A DNA stretch of 64,000 bases from Spartinivicinus marinus. Lineage in GTDB: Bacteria; Pseudomonadota; Gammaproteobacteria; Pseudomonadales; Zooshikellaceae. Position 1 is the stretch's first letter. The number at the start of each line of letters is the position of its first letter. The stretch lies in contig NZ_JAPJZK010000001.1 of NCBI RefSeq assembly GCF_026309355.1, forward strand, positions 1,178,001-1,242,000, read 5' to 3'. Shown piece after piece: positions 1-8,896 of this stretch. The notes under the pieces are model-generated. The model did not search any database and had not been told where the DNA came from. It saw only the letters and a program-made list of their open reading frames with translations. Position numbers and translations under genes: made by a program.

Positions 1-745
1 CCCCACCAGAGCCAAGCGAAAACTTAGTGGTATGCTTACCGCGGTTAGTTGAAATTCCTACAGCAATTGCCTGTTTACCTTTATAGTAACCCGCACCGAA
101 AGAAACTAGGTTTTTACCACCCACCGCTTGTGGCATACCCGCAATCGCCATTGAAGTAGCAATACCAGAAAACGCATCATCCTCTAAGTGATCAATTTGA
201 GTTTGTAAATTATCAATACGGGCACTGTTATTTAAGCTTCTATTGGTATTTGCCGAGATTTGTCCTTCATGAACACCCAATCTTTCAGAATTAGATGAAA
301 TACGTGCATTATGGTTGTTTAGTCGATCACTATTATTACCAATATCTATTTGGTTAAATTCTATAATTTCTTTGTTAGCTTCTATTCTATCATTTTGATT
401 GTTTAAACGACGATTATGATTCTTCAACCGTTTATTGTGATTATTCAACCGTCGTGTTTGCCGACCATTAGTTCCCTTAACTTTTTCCAATGTCTTCTTA
501 TTACCTTCAATATTTGCTACGTTTTTTTGAATAGCGCCGTCATTTTGTTCAGCACTTATCCTATTGCTCTCTATATTTTGCTTATTTTTTTCTATGTTTT
601 GACTATTTATTGTTATAGCGGTCTTATTTCTATCCAACTCTATAGCTGTATTTTCGCCCACACCAGCGTGGTTTTGGGCATACCCATTGATCGACAAAAA
701 AATCAGTGATAACGACGCCGCTGGTATTAAAAATGTTGACTGCAT
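1..745 (-). CDS. YadA-like trimeric autotransporter adhesin, C-terminus beyond window
   Basis: Reading the minus strand from an ATG at 745 gives an open frame that runs off the window start (248 codons seen). The order is a signal peptide of about 24 residues ending near NGYAQ, an asparagine-rich coiled-coil stalk with visible heptads (RLNNHNK, RLKNHNR, RLNNQND, RIEANKE), then a YadA-type membrane anchor whose start reads GIATSMAIAGMPQA and continues FGAGYYKG. This anchor is characteristic of type Vc secreted trimeric adhesins, which form a 12-strand outer-membrane barrel from three chains. No head domain is present, so this is an unusually short stalk-plus-anchor protein. An AGGTAGG ribosome site lies just upstream of the ATG. 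Only the last few anchor residues should be missing. Its ligand cannot be read from the sequence. Confidence 0.85.
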   Translation of the reverse strand, partial: MQSTFLIPAASLSLIFLSINGYAQNHAGVGENTAIELDRNKTAITINSQNIEKNKQNIESNRISAEQNDGAIQKNVANIEGNKKTLEKVKGTNGRQTRRLNNHNKRLKNHNRRLNNQNDRIEANKEIIEFNQIDIGNNSDRLNNHNARISSNSERLGVHEGQISANTNRSLNNSARIDNLQTQIDHLEDDAFSGIATSMAIAGMPQAVGGKNLVSFGAGYYKGKQAIAVGISTNRGKHTTKFSLGSGG

Positions 746-1457
746 AATAAACCTACCTGAATCAATTTGTTAAATAAATCAGTGACCCAAAAACATCAAG
801 TAAACATAAATTATGCGAAATACTACAAAGCCACCCAACCCAAATCAACTGTCGGGAATTAATTATTTATCAAAAAATTATCAAAAATAGACGGCATTAT
901 TTTATAAAACACAGCTACAAATAACTCACTTACCCATAATAATCAACAAGTTATAATCAAACCTCTTAACCCGCAATTTAAGTGAATTTATTTTCCAACA
1001 ACAATCAAAAATTAATTATATCGCGAAAAACAAATTTCAACCTCAATAGAAACCCTACGTTAAGTATACTCACTTATCATTTAACCTTGTAACAACACTG
1101 TATCATCCAGCCGGTCTAGACTACTCTTACGCCTATATAACCACAGATATATAGCCAGACTTAATGAAATGAGCTTATATAAGAAAATTACACTGCCTGA
1201 AATATTTTCACTTTAAAAGTGCTCTTATATAATCAACTAATCAATTCAATCGTTTCCTCTACAGACAAACGATGATTAGTCAAAAACATCAAAACGTTGA
1301 GTAAACAGATTAAATCAAGTTAGCACGATTGTTATCAAGCATCCTTATTTCAACTCAAAAGTAATTAAGTGATGCTATCGCTAACTTCAAACTCGTAACC
1401 TCGTCTCCTAAAAAACCTTTCGACTTGACGACACTGACCATCAAATAAGGAAACCCA
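746..1457. other. AT-rich intergenic region without a supported gene
   Basis: This 712-bp gap separates the divergent adhesin and beta-propeller genes, so both promoters must lie here. The only ORF (minus, 1365-1610) overlaps the start of the propeller gene and has no recognisable features. I found no strong hairpin or RNA gene. Confidence 0.5.
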
Positions 1458-2705
1458 ATGCCTATAAAGATAGCCTTTATTATCTATATAGCCCTTGCCA
1501 GCATCAGTTTTAATACCCAAGCAGGCAACAATACTAAACCTGTTGTAGGTGCAGTCTATTCTATGACAAATGCTGTAGAGGGTAATCAAGTTGTCGTTTT
1601 TAACCGACATCTAGATGGAACCCTTTCATTTTCTAAAGCATACCCCACAGGAGGACGTGGTGGGCTTGCAAATGGTGGAGATGAAGAACAAACAGAAGCA
1701 GCCTTAGAAGATGCTTTGGGCTCTCAAGGCTCTTTAATATTAAGCAAAAATAACCGATGGTTACTGACAGTAAATGCTGGTAGTAATGACATTACTGTCT
1801 TTGAAGTTATGACAAGAGTTGCAAATAATGAGGTAGATTATCAATTAGAGCGGGTAATACAGACTACTGGTGGAAACTTTCCATCTGGCGGTAGTTTTCC
1901 TGTTAGTCTTGCTATATCTGAAGATTATTTATATGTACTCAATGCTGGTGGCCAGGGCAATATTACAGGCTTTAGATTTAATCATGATTCCGGACAGTTG
2001 ACACCTATTGACAATTCCACTCGAAATTTAAATGCGAATAGTAGCAATCCACCTTTTTTTGCAACTTCTCCGGCACAAATTGGCTTTGATCAAAATGAAG
2101 ACCGTTTAATTGTTACGATTAAAGGTCTCAACCAAGTTCAACTGTTTGATTTAGATGATGAAGGCCGCCCCAGCCAGCAAGCCATCACCACTAACTCCAG
2201 TGGTTCAACGCCTTTTGGTTTTACTGTTACCAGAAGAAACCGGCTTTTAATAGCTGAGGCTTTCGGTGCAGGCAGCCCTGGAGACTTAAATGTCGGCGCT
2301 GTTTCTTCCTATAAGCCAAACGCTTACCAATATTACTCGTATCCAAATAAAGCATTTAATCCTGTTAGTTCCTCCATACCAAATCAACAAGCCCTTAGCT
2401 GCTGGATTACTTTAGACAGACTTAATCGTTATGCATTTGTAAGTAATAACGGAAGCGGTACAATTTCTACCTACTATGTAAAAAGAAATGGAAAAGTAAC
2501 AATAGCCAACCAAACGGCAGCCACTGGCCTTGAAAATCCAGTAGATTTAACCATGGATAAATTCAGTCGTTACCTATATGTTGTCAATGCAGCTAACGGT
2601 TCTATTAGTGCGTACTCTGTTAGACGTTCAAAGCTAAACCCGCTAGGTACTTTTGAAAATGGGCTATCAATATCTGGAGGCGCTGTGGGAATAGCCGTGC
2701 AGTAA
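1458..2705 (+). CDS. Secreted lactonase-family beta-propeller protein
   Basis: The 415-residue product begins with a signal peptide (MPIKIAFIIYIALASISF, cleavage near TQAG) and is then built from repeated propeller-blade strands. Examples are LILSKNNRWLLTVNAGSNDITVFEV and the later copies around YLYVLNAGGQGNITGF and YAFVSNNGSGTISTY. This pattern fits the seven-bladed 6-phosphogluconolactonase-like (lactonase) family, whose secreted members often have no proven lactonase activity. The start has an AAGGA ribosome site about 8 bases upstream. The gene is monocistronic and ends in a clear intrinsic terminator. The fold is well supported; the substrate is not known. Confidence 0.75.
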   Translation: MPIKIAFIIYIALASISFNTQAGNNTKPVVGAVYSMTNAVEGNQVVVFNRHLDGTLSFSKAYPTGGRGGLANGGDEEQTEAALEDALGSQGSLILSKNNRWLLTVNAGSNDITVFEVMTRVANNEVDYQLERVIQTTGGNFPSGGSFPVSLAISEDYLYVLNAGGQGNITGFRFNHDSGQLTPIDNSTRNLNANSSNPPFFATSPAQIGFDQNEDRLIVTIKGLNQVQLFDLDDEGRPSQQAITTNSSGSTPFGFTVTRRNRLLIAEAFGAGSPGDLNVGAVSSYKPNAYQYYSYPNKAFNPVSSSIPNQQALSCWITLDRLNRYAFVSNNGSGTISTYYVKRNGKVTIANQTAATGLENPVDLTMDKFSRYLYVVNAANGSISAYSVRRSKLNPLGTFENGLSISGGAVGIAVQ

Positions 2706-2733
2706 ATTATTAAATAAGTACTGTATCTAATAC

Positions 2734-2767
2734 GCCCCACTAACAAAGCTGGGGCATCTCTTTTTTA
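2734..2767 (+). terminator. Intrinsic terminator of the beta-propeller gene
   Basis: A 6-bp stem (GCCCCA at 2734-2739 with TGGGGC at 2750-2755) is followed by a T-rich tail ending in six Ts. It lies just before the end of the convergent peptidase gene and has no T-tract in the other direction. Confidence 0.8.
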
Positions 2768-2772
2768 ATTAT

Positions 2773-4416
2773 TTACTTTTTATCAACAAATATCGCGCTT
2801 ACTGCTCCCCAATTATTATCTGTATCTTGTGCACTTACATACACCGTATGCTTTCCTTTTCTCCAACCTGCAGTATCAAGAATAGCTTTAACTGACTCAA
2901 CCGGTTGATTCAAACTACCATCAACAGCTTCAAACCAACCACTGGGGGTATTTGCTAACCAAGGTGGTTCATCAATAAAATAAGCTACTTTTTGAATAGA
3001 TTGAGTTGGTTCTGTTCCTCTTTTATTGCTATATCGACGATCATCAGCTGTTGCAACCAGTTCAATGGTTTGGCTAAGTCCATCTCCCAATGCCTGCTGC
3101 TTTAAATCAACAATATCTGGGCCCGCCGGTGTTTTATAAGGGCTTCTTACAACTTTGGCCGCATACATAAGTGCTGGTAAGTTGGTGGGTAAAATCTCCT
3201 TCCGATAATAATCACAAGACTCAAAAAATGCTTTTCCTAATTCAAAAGTCAATGCAGCCACCCCTAGCTCACCATAACTCGCGCCATCACTGGTACCATC
3301 AGTTTCATACAACTCAACTGACCGATAAGGAGTATGATCATTAAAATAAGCAAACTTACGCCCCAAGGTTTGTAAAGCCAAATGATTAGGTGCATTACTT
3401 CCCTTAGTGCCCCAAGGCCAAAGCACTAACTTGCCGTGACTATGGATATCTAGGTGAATACCACGAGTGTCTTCTGGTGCGGGATCATCACGATCTGACC
3501 CACGTCGATCTGGAAAGATTTCTTTTAAATACGCTTCAAGTGCTTGCACTTCAGGTTCTGAGCCAGCAGCAGTGCCACGATAGGTATCATTACAAACATT
3601 ACCACTTGAACCACTGCTGGTCGTATTCCAGGCATAACTAAAGTTACGATTTAAGTCAATCCCTGTGCGGTTACTGCTCCAAGCACACTTTGCATCCAGG
3701 TTTACATTCTTACGCCATAATATCCCCTGCTCCGCTTTTTTTCGACCATCAGGATTAGCCTGTAACAAAATATGAACCTCATGATGATCTAAAACCCAGG
3801 TAGCATCTGCTTCTTTGCCATATCCAGATAATAACTGTTGAGCAAAGGTTAAAGTCAAACCCGCCGTTGCATACTCCCTGGCATGAATAGCACTGTTAAT
3901 CATTAACTTAGGTTTAGGCTCAACATCATGGGTGCGATTAGTCAACTTAAGTACCAGTAAATCATAGCCTCCTTGATTATTGCTTTTACCCCATGAGTCA
4001 CCAATATCAACCACCTGCACTAAATCTGGATATTTTGCTTGAAAAGCTACTATTTGCTGAAAAGTTTCCTCAACTGTTGGATAACAACTGTAACCAGGTA
4101 TACCACTGTCATTGTCTGCTCGATTTCGAATGTTATCTAATTTCTCCTGATAGCCTGGATATGGTTCTAACTTAAAGCCCATCCTAAGCAACTTTTGCTG
4201 CTCTTGAGAAGTAGCTGCAATTGTCAAATACCCTGTTTGATAGTCAGATTCAAGGGTATCAAACTGCACAACGGCCTGATGCGCTTTAGTTAGATTGGGA
4301 AAGAAAGCTTTTACTGTTTTTTTTGGTTGGCTAATAAGGTCATCACTCGTATGGGCAACTCCAACAACAGCCCCTGTTAGCATTACCCCTGCTAGCCCCC
4401 ATGAATAAAGTTTCAT
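2773..4416 (-). CDS. Secreted M14 zinc carboxypeptidase
   Basis: The 547-residue protein has a signal peptide (about residues 1-23), a propeptide-like segment to about residue 105, and an M14 peptidase domain of the carboxypeptidase A/T type. Zinc ligands are visible as H178 and E181 (INSAIHARE) and H325 (DIHSHG), with catalytic glutamate E392 in LTFELGK. Substrate-site sequence appears as GIDLNRNFSYAW. About 110 C-terminal residues form a beta-rich domain resembling the Ig-like modules often found on secreted peptidases. The product should remove C-terminal amino acids from peptides in the periplasm or medium. The start is supported by an AAAGGACGAGG ribosome site. It is a single gene on the minus strand. 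Confidence 0.88.
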   Translation of the reverse strand: MKLYSWGLAGVMLTGAVVGVAHTSDDLISQPKKTVKAFFPNLTKAHQAVVQFDTLESDYQTGYLTIAATSQEQQKLLRMGFKLEPYPGYQEKLDNIRNRADNDSGIPGYSCYPTVEETFQQIVAFQAKYPDLVQVVDIGDSWGKSNNQGGYDLLVLKLTNRTHDVEPKPKLMINSAIHAREYATAGLTLTFAQQLLSGYGKEADATWVLDHHEVHILLQANPDGRKKAEQGILWRKNVNLDAKCAWSSNRTGIDLNRNFSYAWNTTSSGSSGNVCNDTYRGTAAGSEPEVQALEAYLKEIFPDRRGSDRDDPAPEDTRGIHLDIHSHGKLVLWPWGTKGSNAPNHLALQTLGRKFAYFNDHTPYRSVELYETDGTSDGASYGELGVAALTFELGKAFFESCDYYRKEILPTNLPALMYAAKVVRSPYKTPAGPDIVDLKQQALGDGLSQTIELVATADDRRYSNKRGTEPTQSIQKVAYFIDEPPWLANTPSGWFEAVDGSLNQPVESVKAILDTAGWRKGKHTVYVSAQDTDNNWGAVSAIFVDKK

Positions 4417-4688
4417 TATTATTGCCTCGTCCTTTTGTACTAGTCCATTTTATTTCGTTCATATATATAACAGGAAATATCCACCCGACTCAATGCGAGA
4501 ATACTCTTCAGTATTTTTAGTTTTGTTACTGTTTGCCCTTAAGTTACTCTCTTTTTCAACCATCACTGGTTTTATCATTTTAAACTGATGCATTAGTACA
4601 GGATCTGATTTTGTAATACCCAACTACTTTTTCTAGAATTTTGTACTACTCTCATCTAAAAGTGGTGCCACTTGCATAGGTAGTAATA

Positions 4689-5471
4689 ATGATATTTATG
4701 AAGAAAATAGCCTGCTATGCTCTGTTCGCTTCAATTGCAAGCGTTTACTCCCTAAACAGTTATGCAGATAAAACAGTGACTATTTCTACGGGTGAGTATA
4801 GCCCCTGGGTTTCTAAAAAACTTAAACATCTTGGCTATGTCAGCCACATTGTTAATGAAGCATTCAAGCGTGAAGGCTATACCGTAGAGTTTAAGTTTTT
4901 TCCTTGGAAACGAGCTTATGAGTCAGCTAAAAAAGGAGAGTTCCACGCTACCTCTTTTTGGTTTAAGTCTCCTGATCGAGAAAAAGACTTTTACTATAGT
5001 GATCCAGTATCTACCGAAAAAACTGTTTTCTTTCATTTAAAAACTAACCCGTTAGCTGACTGGAACACAGTAGCAGACTTAAAAGACAAAACGATTGGTG
5101 CCACCACAGGGTACACTTATACCAAAGAATTTTGGGAAGCAGGAGAAAATGGCACCATAAAAATCAGCACCGCCTCCAGTGATGATAAAAACTTTAAAAA
5201 GCTATTAGCTTCTCGAGTAGATCTATTCCCCATGGGCACAGTGGCAGGGTATGGCCTGCTTGCTGATAAGTTTGATGAAACATCACTCCATTTGATTACT
5301 TTCCATCCTAAACCTCTTGTGGAGTCTACTGGGCACTTATTATTTTCTAAGCAAAAAGCAGACAATGAGGAATTATTAAAAATATTTAATGCAGGACTAA
5401 AAAAGCTTAAGGATGAGGGACTAGATCAAAAATGGCGAGAAGACTTAATGGCTGGTGGGTATAAAAAATAA
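4689..5471 (+). CDS. Periplasmic solute-binding protein, amino-acid type (SBP_bac_3-like), orphan
   Basis: The 260-residue protein has a signal peptide (cleavage near NSYADK) and the type II periplasmic binding fold of polar amino-acid ABC receptors: YSPWVSKKLKHLGYVSHIVNEAF, then FKFFPWKRAYESAKKGEFHA and a downstream lobe with TIGATTGYTYTKEF. No permease or ATPase gene is adjacent, so it may feed a distant transporter or act as a sensor. ATG at 4689 is preferred because an AGG(TAG) site lies 8 bases upstream; a second ATG at 4698 would place it too far. It ends in a strong hairpin terminator. The ligand is not predictable. Confidence 0.8.
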   Translation: MIFMKKIACYALFASIASVYSLNSYADKTVTISTGEYSPWVSKKLKHLGYVSHIVNEAFKREGYTVEFKFFPWKRAYESAKKGEFHATSFWFKSPDREKDFYYSDPVSTEKTVFFHLKTNPLADWNTVADLKDKTIGATTGYTYTKEFWEAGENGTIKISTASSDDKNFKKLLASRVDLFPMGTVAGYGLLADKFDETSLHLITFHPKPLVESTGHLLFSKQKADNEELLKIFNAGLKKLKDEGLDQKWREDLMAGGYKK

Positions 5472-5493
5472 ATAAGTTAAATAAACCTTTAAA

Positions 5494-5541
5494 GCAAAAG
5501 CCATATACCTTGTTTTAGTTATGTGGCTTTTGCTTTTCTTT
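5494..5541. terminator. Terminator between convergent binding-protein gene and rnb
   Basis: Arms at 5494-5506 and 5521-5533 pair over 13 bp with one G-U-type mismatch, starting GCAAAAGCCA. On the plus strand the stem runs into TTTTCTTTC. On the minus strand the T-tract is shorter, so it works best for the plus-strand gene but may serve both. Confidence 0.8.
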
Positions 5542-5550
5542 CTAATGAGC

Positions 5551-7509
5551 CTAATTTACTAAAGTAAATCGAACACTACGCCGCTTAACATCAGCCTGTA
5601 ATAGTTGTACGCTAACGGTTTGTTCTAAAGTAAAACGCTGCTCTTTATCTTTGCTATGAAGAGTTTGATACAAAGGATCAAAGCTATAGCTTTGTGGTAG
5701 TTTTCGGGCATCTACAAACCCTTCAACACCATTATCATCTAACCGGACAGTAAAACCAAAGCTATTAAGCTGAACTACTTTACCTTGAAATACCTCGCCT
5801 GTTTTATCTTGTAAATATTGGCAAATCAACCATTGCTCCATTTCATTCGTTGCCTGGCGAGTACGATATTGTTGTTGTTGCAACTGCTCAAGAACTTCAT
5901 TAGCTATCGGCTCTACTGGCTGACTAAGCAATAATGCTTTAATCAAGCGATGCATTAATAAATCATTATATTTACGGATAGGAGAAGTAAATGTTGTATA
6001 AATATCAAACCCCATTCCAGCATGAGGTAACGGCTCATTACTGAATAAGCTACGCTCTAACTGACGACTAAGAATTGCTTTTACTGGCACCTCAGTGGCA
6101 TGGTTATTAAGCGCAAGCAATACCTGACGATAGCCCATAGGATCGGATAGCTGGGCAAAATCGAACGTGGGTAGTTGTTGTTCAAGCAATTTAGCCACAT
6201 CGTCCAGGCGCTCTTTTCTCAGACCTGCATTGGTAATATATATACCTGAGCTAGCCGCTTTCGTTTTGATAAACTGAGCTGCACAACGATTAGCAGCCAC
6301 CATACATTCTTCAACTAGTTTATGAGCTGTAAACCGCTGCTGTTTTTCAATGCTGGCTATTTTTTGCTGTTCATTCAGCACCAGCTTGTAGTCAGGCTTA
6401 TTGTCAAAACTAACTGCTTGCTGCTCACGATACTGAGTTAATACCTGTTGCACCGTATAAAGGGAATCAACCGTTTTCGCTAGCGTTTCGCTATCTTCAC
6501 CCAATGCAGCTTTATTTCCCTGCTCGATATACTCACTTACCAACTCATAGCTAAGCTTTGCCTTTGAGCAAACTACAGCAGGGTAAAATTGATAACTTTT
6601 AATTTCGCCATCTGTTGCTAGCTGCATCTCACAAACCAAAGCTAACCGCTCTTGGTTAGCCATTAAAGAGCAACGATCATTAGATAAGGCTTCTGGCAGC
6701 ATAGCTAGCGTACTACCAGGTAGATAAACAGACATACCACGCTCACGGGCAGCTTGATCAACCGGTGAACCTGGTTCCACCCAACTCGCGGGATCAGCAA
6801 TTGCAATTATTACCCGCCAGCTGCCATCTTCATTGGCTTCAGCAAACAATGCATCATCCATATCTTGAGTCGTTGCTGAATCAATAGTCACAAAAGGGGT
6901 AGTTGTTAAGTCTTGGTGTTGCTCAGTGACTTTATCTCGCACGCTAGTAGCCAGAATCTGTTCAACCTGCTGCTGTACAGTCTCTGACCAACCATCTTGG
7001 AGTTGATACTTGTTAATGACATAGCTTGCTTCAATACCAGACTGCTTATCACTGCCAATCACCGTGAGCACTTCTGCCTGTGGTTTTCCATTTTTTATTG
7101 GGTGCTGTATCAGACGACAACGAACATAATCCCCTGCTTGTGCTTTACCCCGTTGTTTAGGTGGGATAAATATCCAGCGGCTCATCCGTCCATAGTCAGG
7201 ATCAACAAAAACAGCTTTGCCTTTTATTACTATCTTGCCTGTGAATTCTTTAAAGTCACTACGCACTAACTCTTCTATCTCAGCAGTCAGTTGGCTGCCT
7301 TTCCCCCCTGTTACAGTCACTTTCACCAAATCATGAGGGAGAACTTTTTGTGCTTCTTCTGCATTCAATAATGCTTGTCTGCCATCATCCAATTGGACAG
7401 TAGTTGTCTTAAGAGGAGAGTCTTTTACTTTCCCTTGAAATAGTTTTTTTTGAGCCTTGAGTTGTTGTTTTAATTGTTTCAGCTGGGCTAATGAATCATT
7501 ACTTAACAT
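5551..7509 (-). CDS. rnb: Exoribonuclease II (RNase II)
   Basis: RNase II degrades single-stranded RNA processively from the 3' end in the cytoplasm. The 652-residue length matches the E. coli enzyme (644). Cold-shock-like RNA-binding domains occupy about residues 20-155, the RNB catalytic domain about 200-530, and an S1 domain the C-terminus (GEVFQGKVVQLNSFGFTVRL). Catalytic magnesium-binding aspartates are visible in TIDSATTQDMDDAL (D210, D216, D218, D219). The motif wording is closer to RNase II than to RNase R, and the length lacks the RNase R N- and C-terminal extensions. It is a single gene with no operon partner. Confidence 0.9.
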   Translation of the reverse strand: MLSNDSLAQLKQLKQQLKAQKKLFQGKVKDSPLKTTTVQLDDGRQALLNAEEAQKVLPHDLVKVTVTGGKGSQLTAEIEELVRSDFKEFTGKIVIKGKAVFVDPDYGRMSRWIFIPPKQRGKAQAGDYVRCRLIQHPIKNGKPQAEVLTVIGSDKQSGIEASYVINKYQLQDGWSETVQQQVEQILATSVRDKVTEQHQDLTTTPFVTIDSATTQDMDDALFAEANEDGSWRVIIAIADPASWVEPGSPVDQAARERGMSVYLPGSTLAMLPEALSNDRCSLMANQERLALVCEMQLATDGEIKSYQFYPAVVCSKAKLSYELVSEYIEQGNKAALGEDSETLAKTVDSLYTVQQVLTQYREQQAVSFDNKPDYKLVLNEQQKIASIEKQQRFTAHKLVEECMVAANRCAAQFIKTKAASSGIYITNAGLRKERLDDVAKLLEQQLPTFDFAQLSDPMGYRQVLLALNNHATEVPVKAILSRQLERSLFSNEPLPHAGMGFDIYTTFTSPIRKYNDLLMHRLIKALLLSQPVEPIANEVLEQLQQQQYRTRQATNEMEQWLICQYLQDKTGEVFQGKVVQLNSFGFTVRLDDNGVEGFVDARKLPQSYSFDPLYQTLHSKDKEQRFTLEQTVSVQLLQADVKRRSVRFTLVN

Positions 7510-7667
7510 GAGTGAAAGGACTTCTGCGTATTGGTTCGTTCAATTTTTAATAGCCATTAAGGCTTGTGCTGCATCTTACTTAAGTAACTTTGATAAATAG
7601 GATGAAGCGCTAGGATTCGGGCCATTCTACTGAATACCTAGTGGTTAATAAACTGGCAGTTTAGAAA

Positions 7668-8663
7668 TCAGCAGCTAATACAAGAAAATTTAGTTATTAG
7701 GGCCTGCTTTGCCTGCTCAAACCGGTCTGCTCCCGAAATAACCTGATAGCTAATAGCAAGCTGGCCTAATAATGTTTCACATAGCTGAAAAAAACGCTCT
7801 CGCGTTTCTAGTGCAGGCTGGCAACGCTGAGGATCAAAGTGCCAGGGTATGTCAGGGGCAACAAGCAATACTAAGGCATAGCAATCTTGTTGAACCTGCT
7901 TTACCAGCCACTCAGGCACTTTGCCAAATAACATCTGGCTCCAAACCTGGGTCGTCATAGGGCCGGTATCAAACAATGCTATTTCCGATTGCGCTGAAAC
8001 AGTTTGTTCAAAAGCCTGCTGTACTTTGGCAATTAAGGCAATATCTTCATAGCCACCAACATCATCTTGGTATGACAACCAAAGCCTTGCATACTCATTA
8101 ACCAATGGAAGCTTCAGTTGTTGCGCTAACGCTAAAGCTAGCGTCGATTTACCAGCAGATTCCGGCCCCATAATAGCTACTTTATTGTGACTAACAGGTA
8201 GGTATTGTCTTGGTTTAACTGGCTTTTGTGTTAATGAGTTAGCAGATATTGAACTGGGCTGAAAAGCAACCGTCTGGAGTAGTTCAGCATTAACAAGCAT
8301 TTTCTCAATAGGTAATGGAGTCATGCCGACGCTTTTTGCCATTACCCAGTCAGCATCTTTAAACACTATAAAAAACTGGTTGGCTTTCACTCTACCAGTC
8401 TCTGATACCACAACCGCAGAGAAACTAACTCGGGCCCCCAAATGGATATGGGCAAAAGGATACCTCTGGCTAACCTTCTGCTTCTCAGTAATACTCTTTA
8501 CAACAACATGAACATTGTTAGCAAAATGGTAAGCAAAATAAAAAAGGTAATCGCAGAAGGGTTGATGCTCTGGAAAAGGACCTACTAGCCAACAGTGCTC
8601 TACTTCTCCACTGTTCACTAGCTCATCACTCATGACATAGTGACTGCCACTTGCTTTATTCAT
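7668..8663 (-). CDS. NadR-type P-loop kinase domain fused to an unrecognised N-terminal half
   Basis: The C-terminal half (about residues 155-331) has a Walker A loop GPESAGKST (166-174), then VNEYARLWL and DTGPMTTQVWSQMLFG. These match the nicotinamide-riboside kinase domain of NadR and its AAA_28 relatives. The first 150 residues lack the HxGH nucleotide motif expected of the NadR adenylyltransferase domain and carry no helix-turn-helix that I can see, so this is not a standard NadR. A role in NAD salvage by phosphorylating nicotinamide riboside is possible but inferred. The start is uncertain: no good ribosome site precedes 8663, and the ATG at 8633 is no better. It is separated from rnb by about 160 bp. 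Confidence 0.6.
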   Translation of the reverse strand: MNKASGSHYVMSDELVNSGEVEHCWLVGPFPEHQPFCDYLFYFAYHFANNVHVVVKSITEKQKVSQRYPFAHIHLGARVSFSAVVVSETGRVKANQFFIVFKDADWVMAKSVGMTPLPIEKMLVNAELLQTVAFQPSSISANSLTQKPVKPRQYLPVSHNKVAIMGPESAGKSTLALALAQQLKLPLVNEYARLWLSYQDDVGGYEDIALIAKVQQAFEQTVSAQSEIALFDTGPMTTQVWSQMLFGKVPEWLVKQVQQDCYALVLLVAPDIPWHFDPQRCQPALETRERFFQLCETLLGQLAISYQVISGADRFEQAKQALITKFSCISC

Positions 8664-8860
8664 GAATGGATAAATACCTTATTAGTGCTACTTAACAGGC
8701 AGCTAAACTATAAGCAAACAAAGTCAATGTATACCCTTTCGCCAGATATTCTTTCATTGGGCTGCAATGGTGAACTTCTGAGGACTAGTGAAATATTCAG
8801 GTTAGCGCAAGGTATTTTGGAGTGGGGTTATTTCTGCGTAATAAATGGGAAGGGTATAAT

Positions 8861-8884
8861 CTAGCCCACGTAGGTATGGGCTAG
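8861..8884. terminator. Hairpin after the L,D-transpeptidase gene
   Basis: A perfect 8-bp stem (CTAGCCCA with TGGGCTAG, loop of 8) sits 12 bases after the stop codon of the minus-strand transpeptidase gene. No T-tract follows it, so termination is likely but not certain. Confidence 0.5.
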
Positions 8885-8896
8885 AATCCAACCAAA

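Noticed and set aside
416-709. 97-codon plus-strand ORF
   Set aside because: It is the antisense shadow of the trimeric autotransporter, whose minus-strand frame has a signal peptide, heptads and a YadA anchor.
788-1312. Two similar CAAAAACATCA...AGTAAACA segments (near 788 and 1279)
   Set aside because: The similarity is short, interrupted and in AT-rich DNA; it is likely chance.
4665-4685. Possible sigma-54 promoter before the binding-protein gene (TGGTGCCACTTGCA)
   Set aside because: The GG and GC elements are 8 bases apart instead of the required 10.
8640-8864. 74-codon plus-strand ORF upstream of the NadR-like gene
   Set aside because: It overlaps the start of a well-supported minus-strand gene and has no recognisable sequence or ribosome site.
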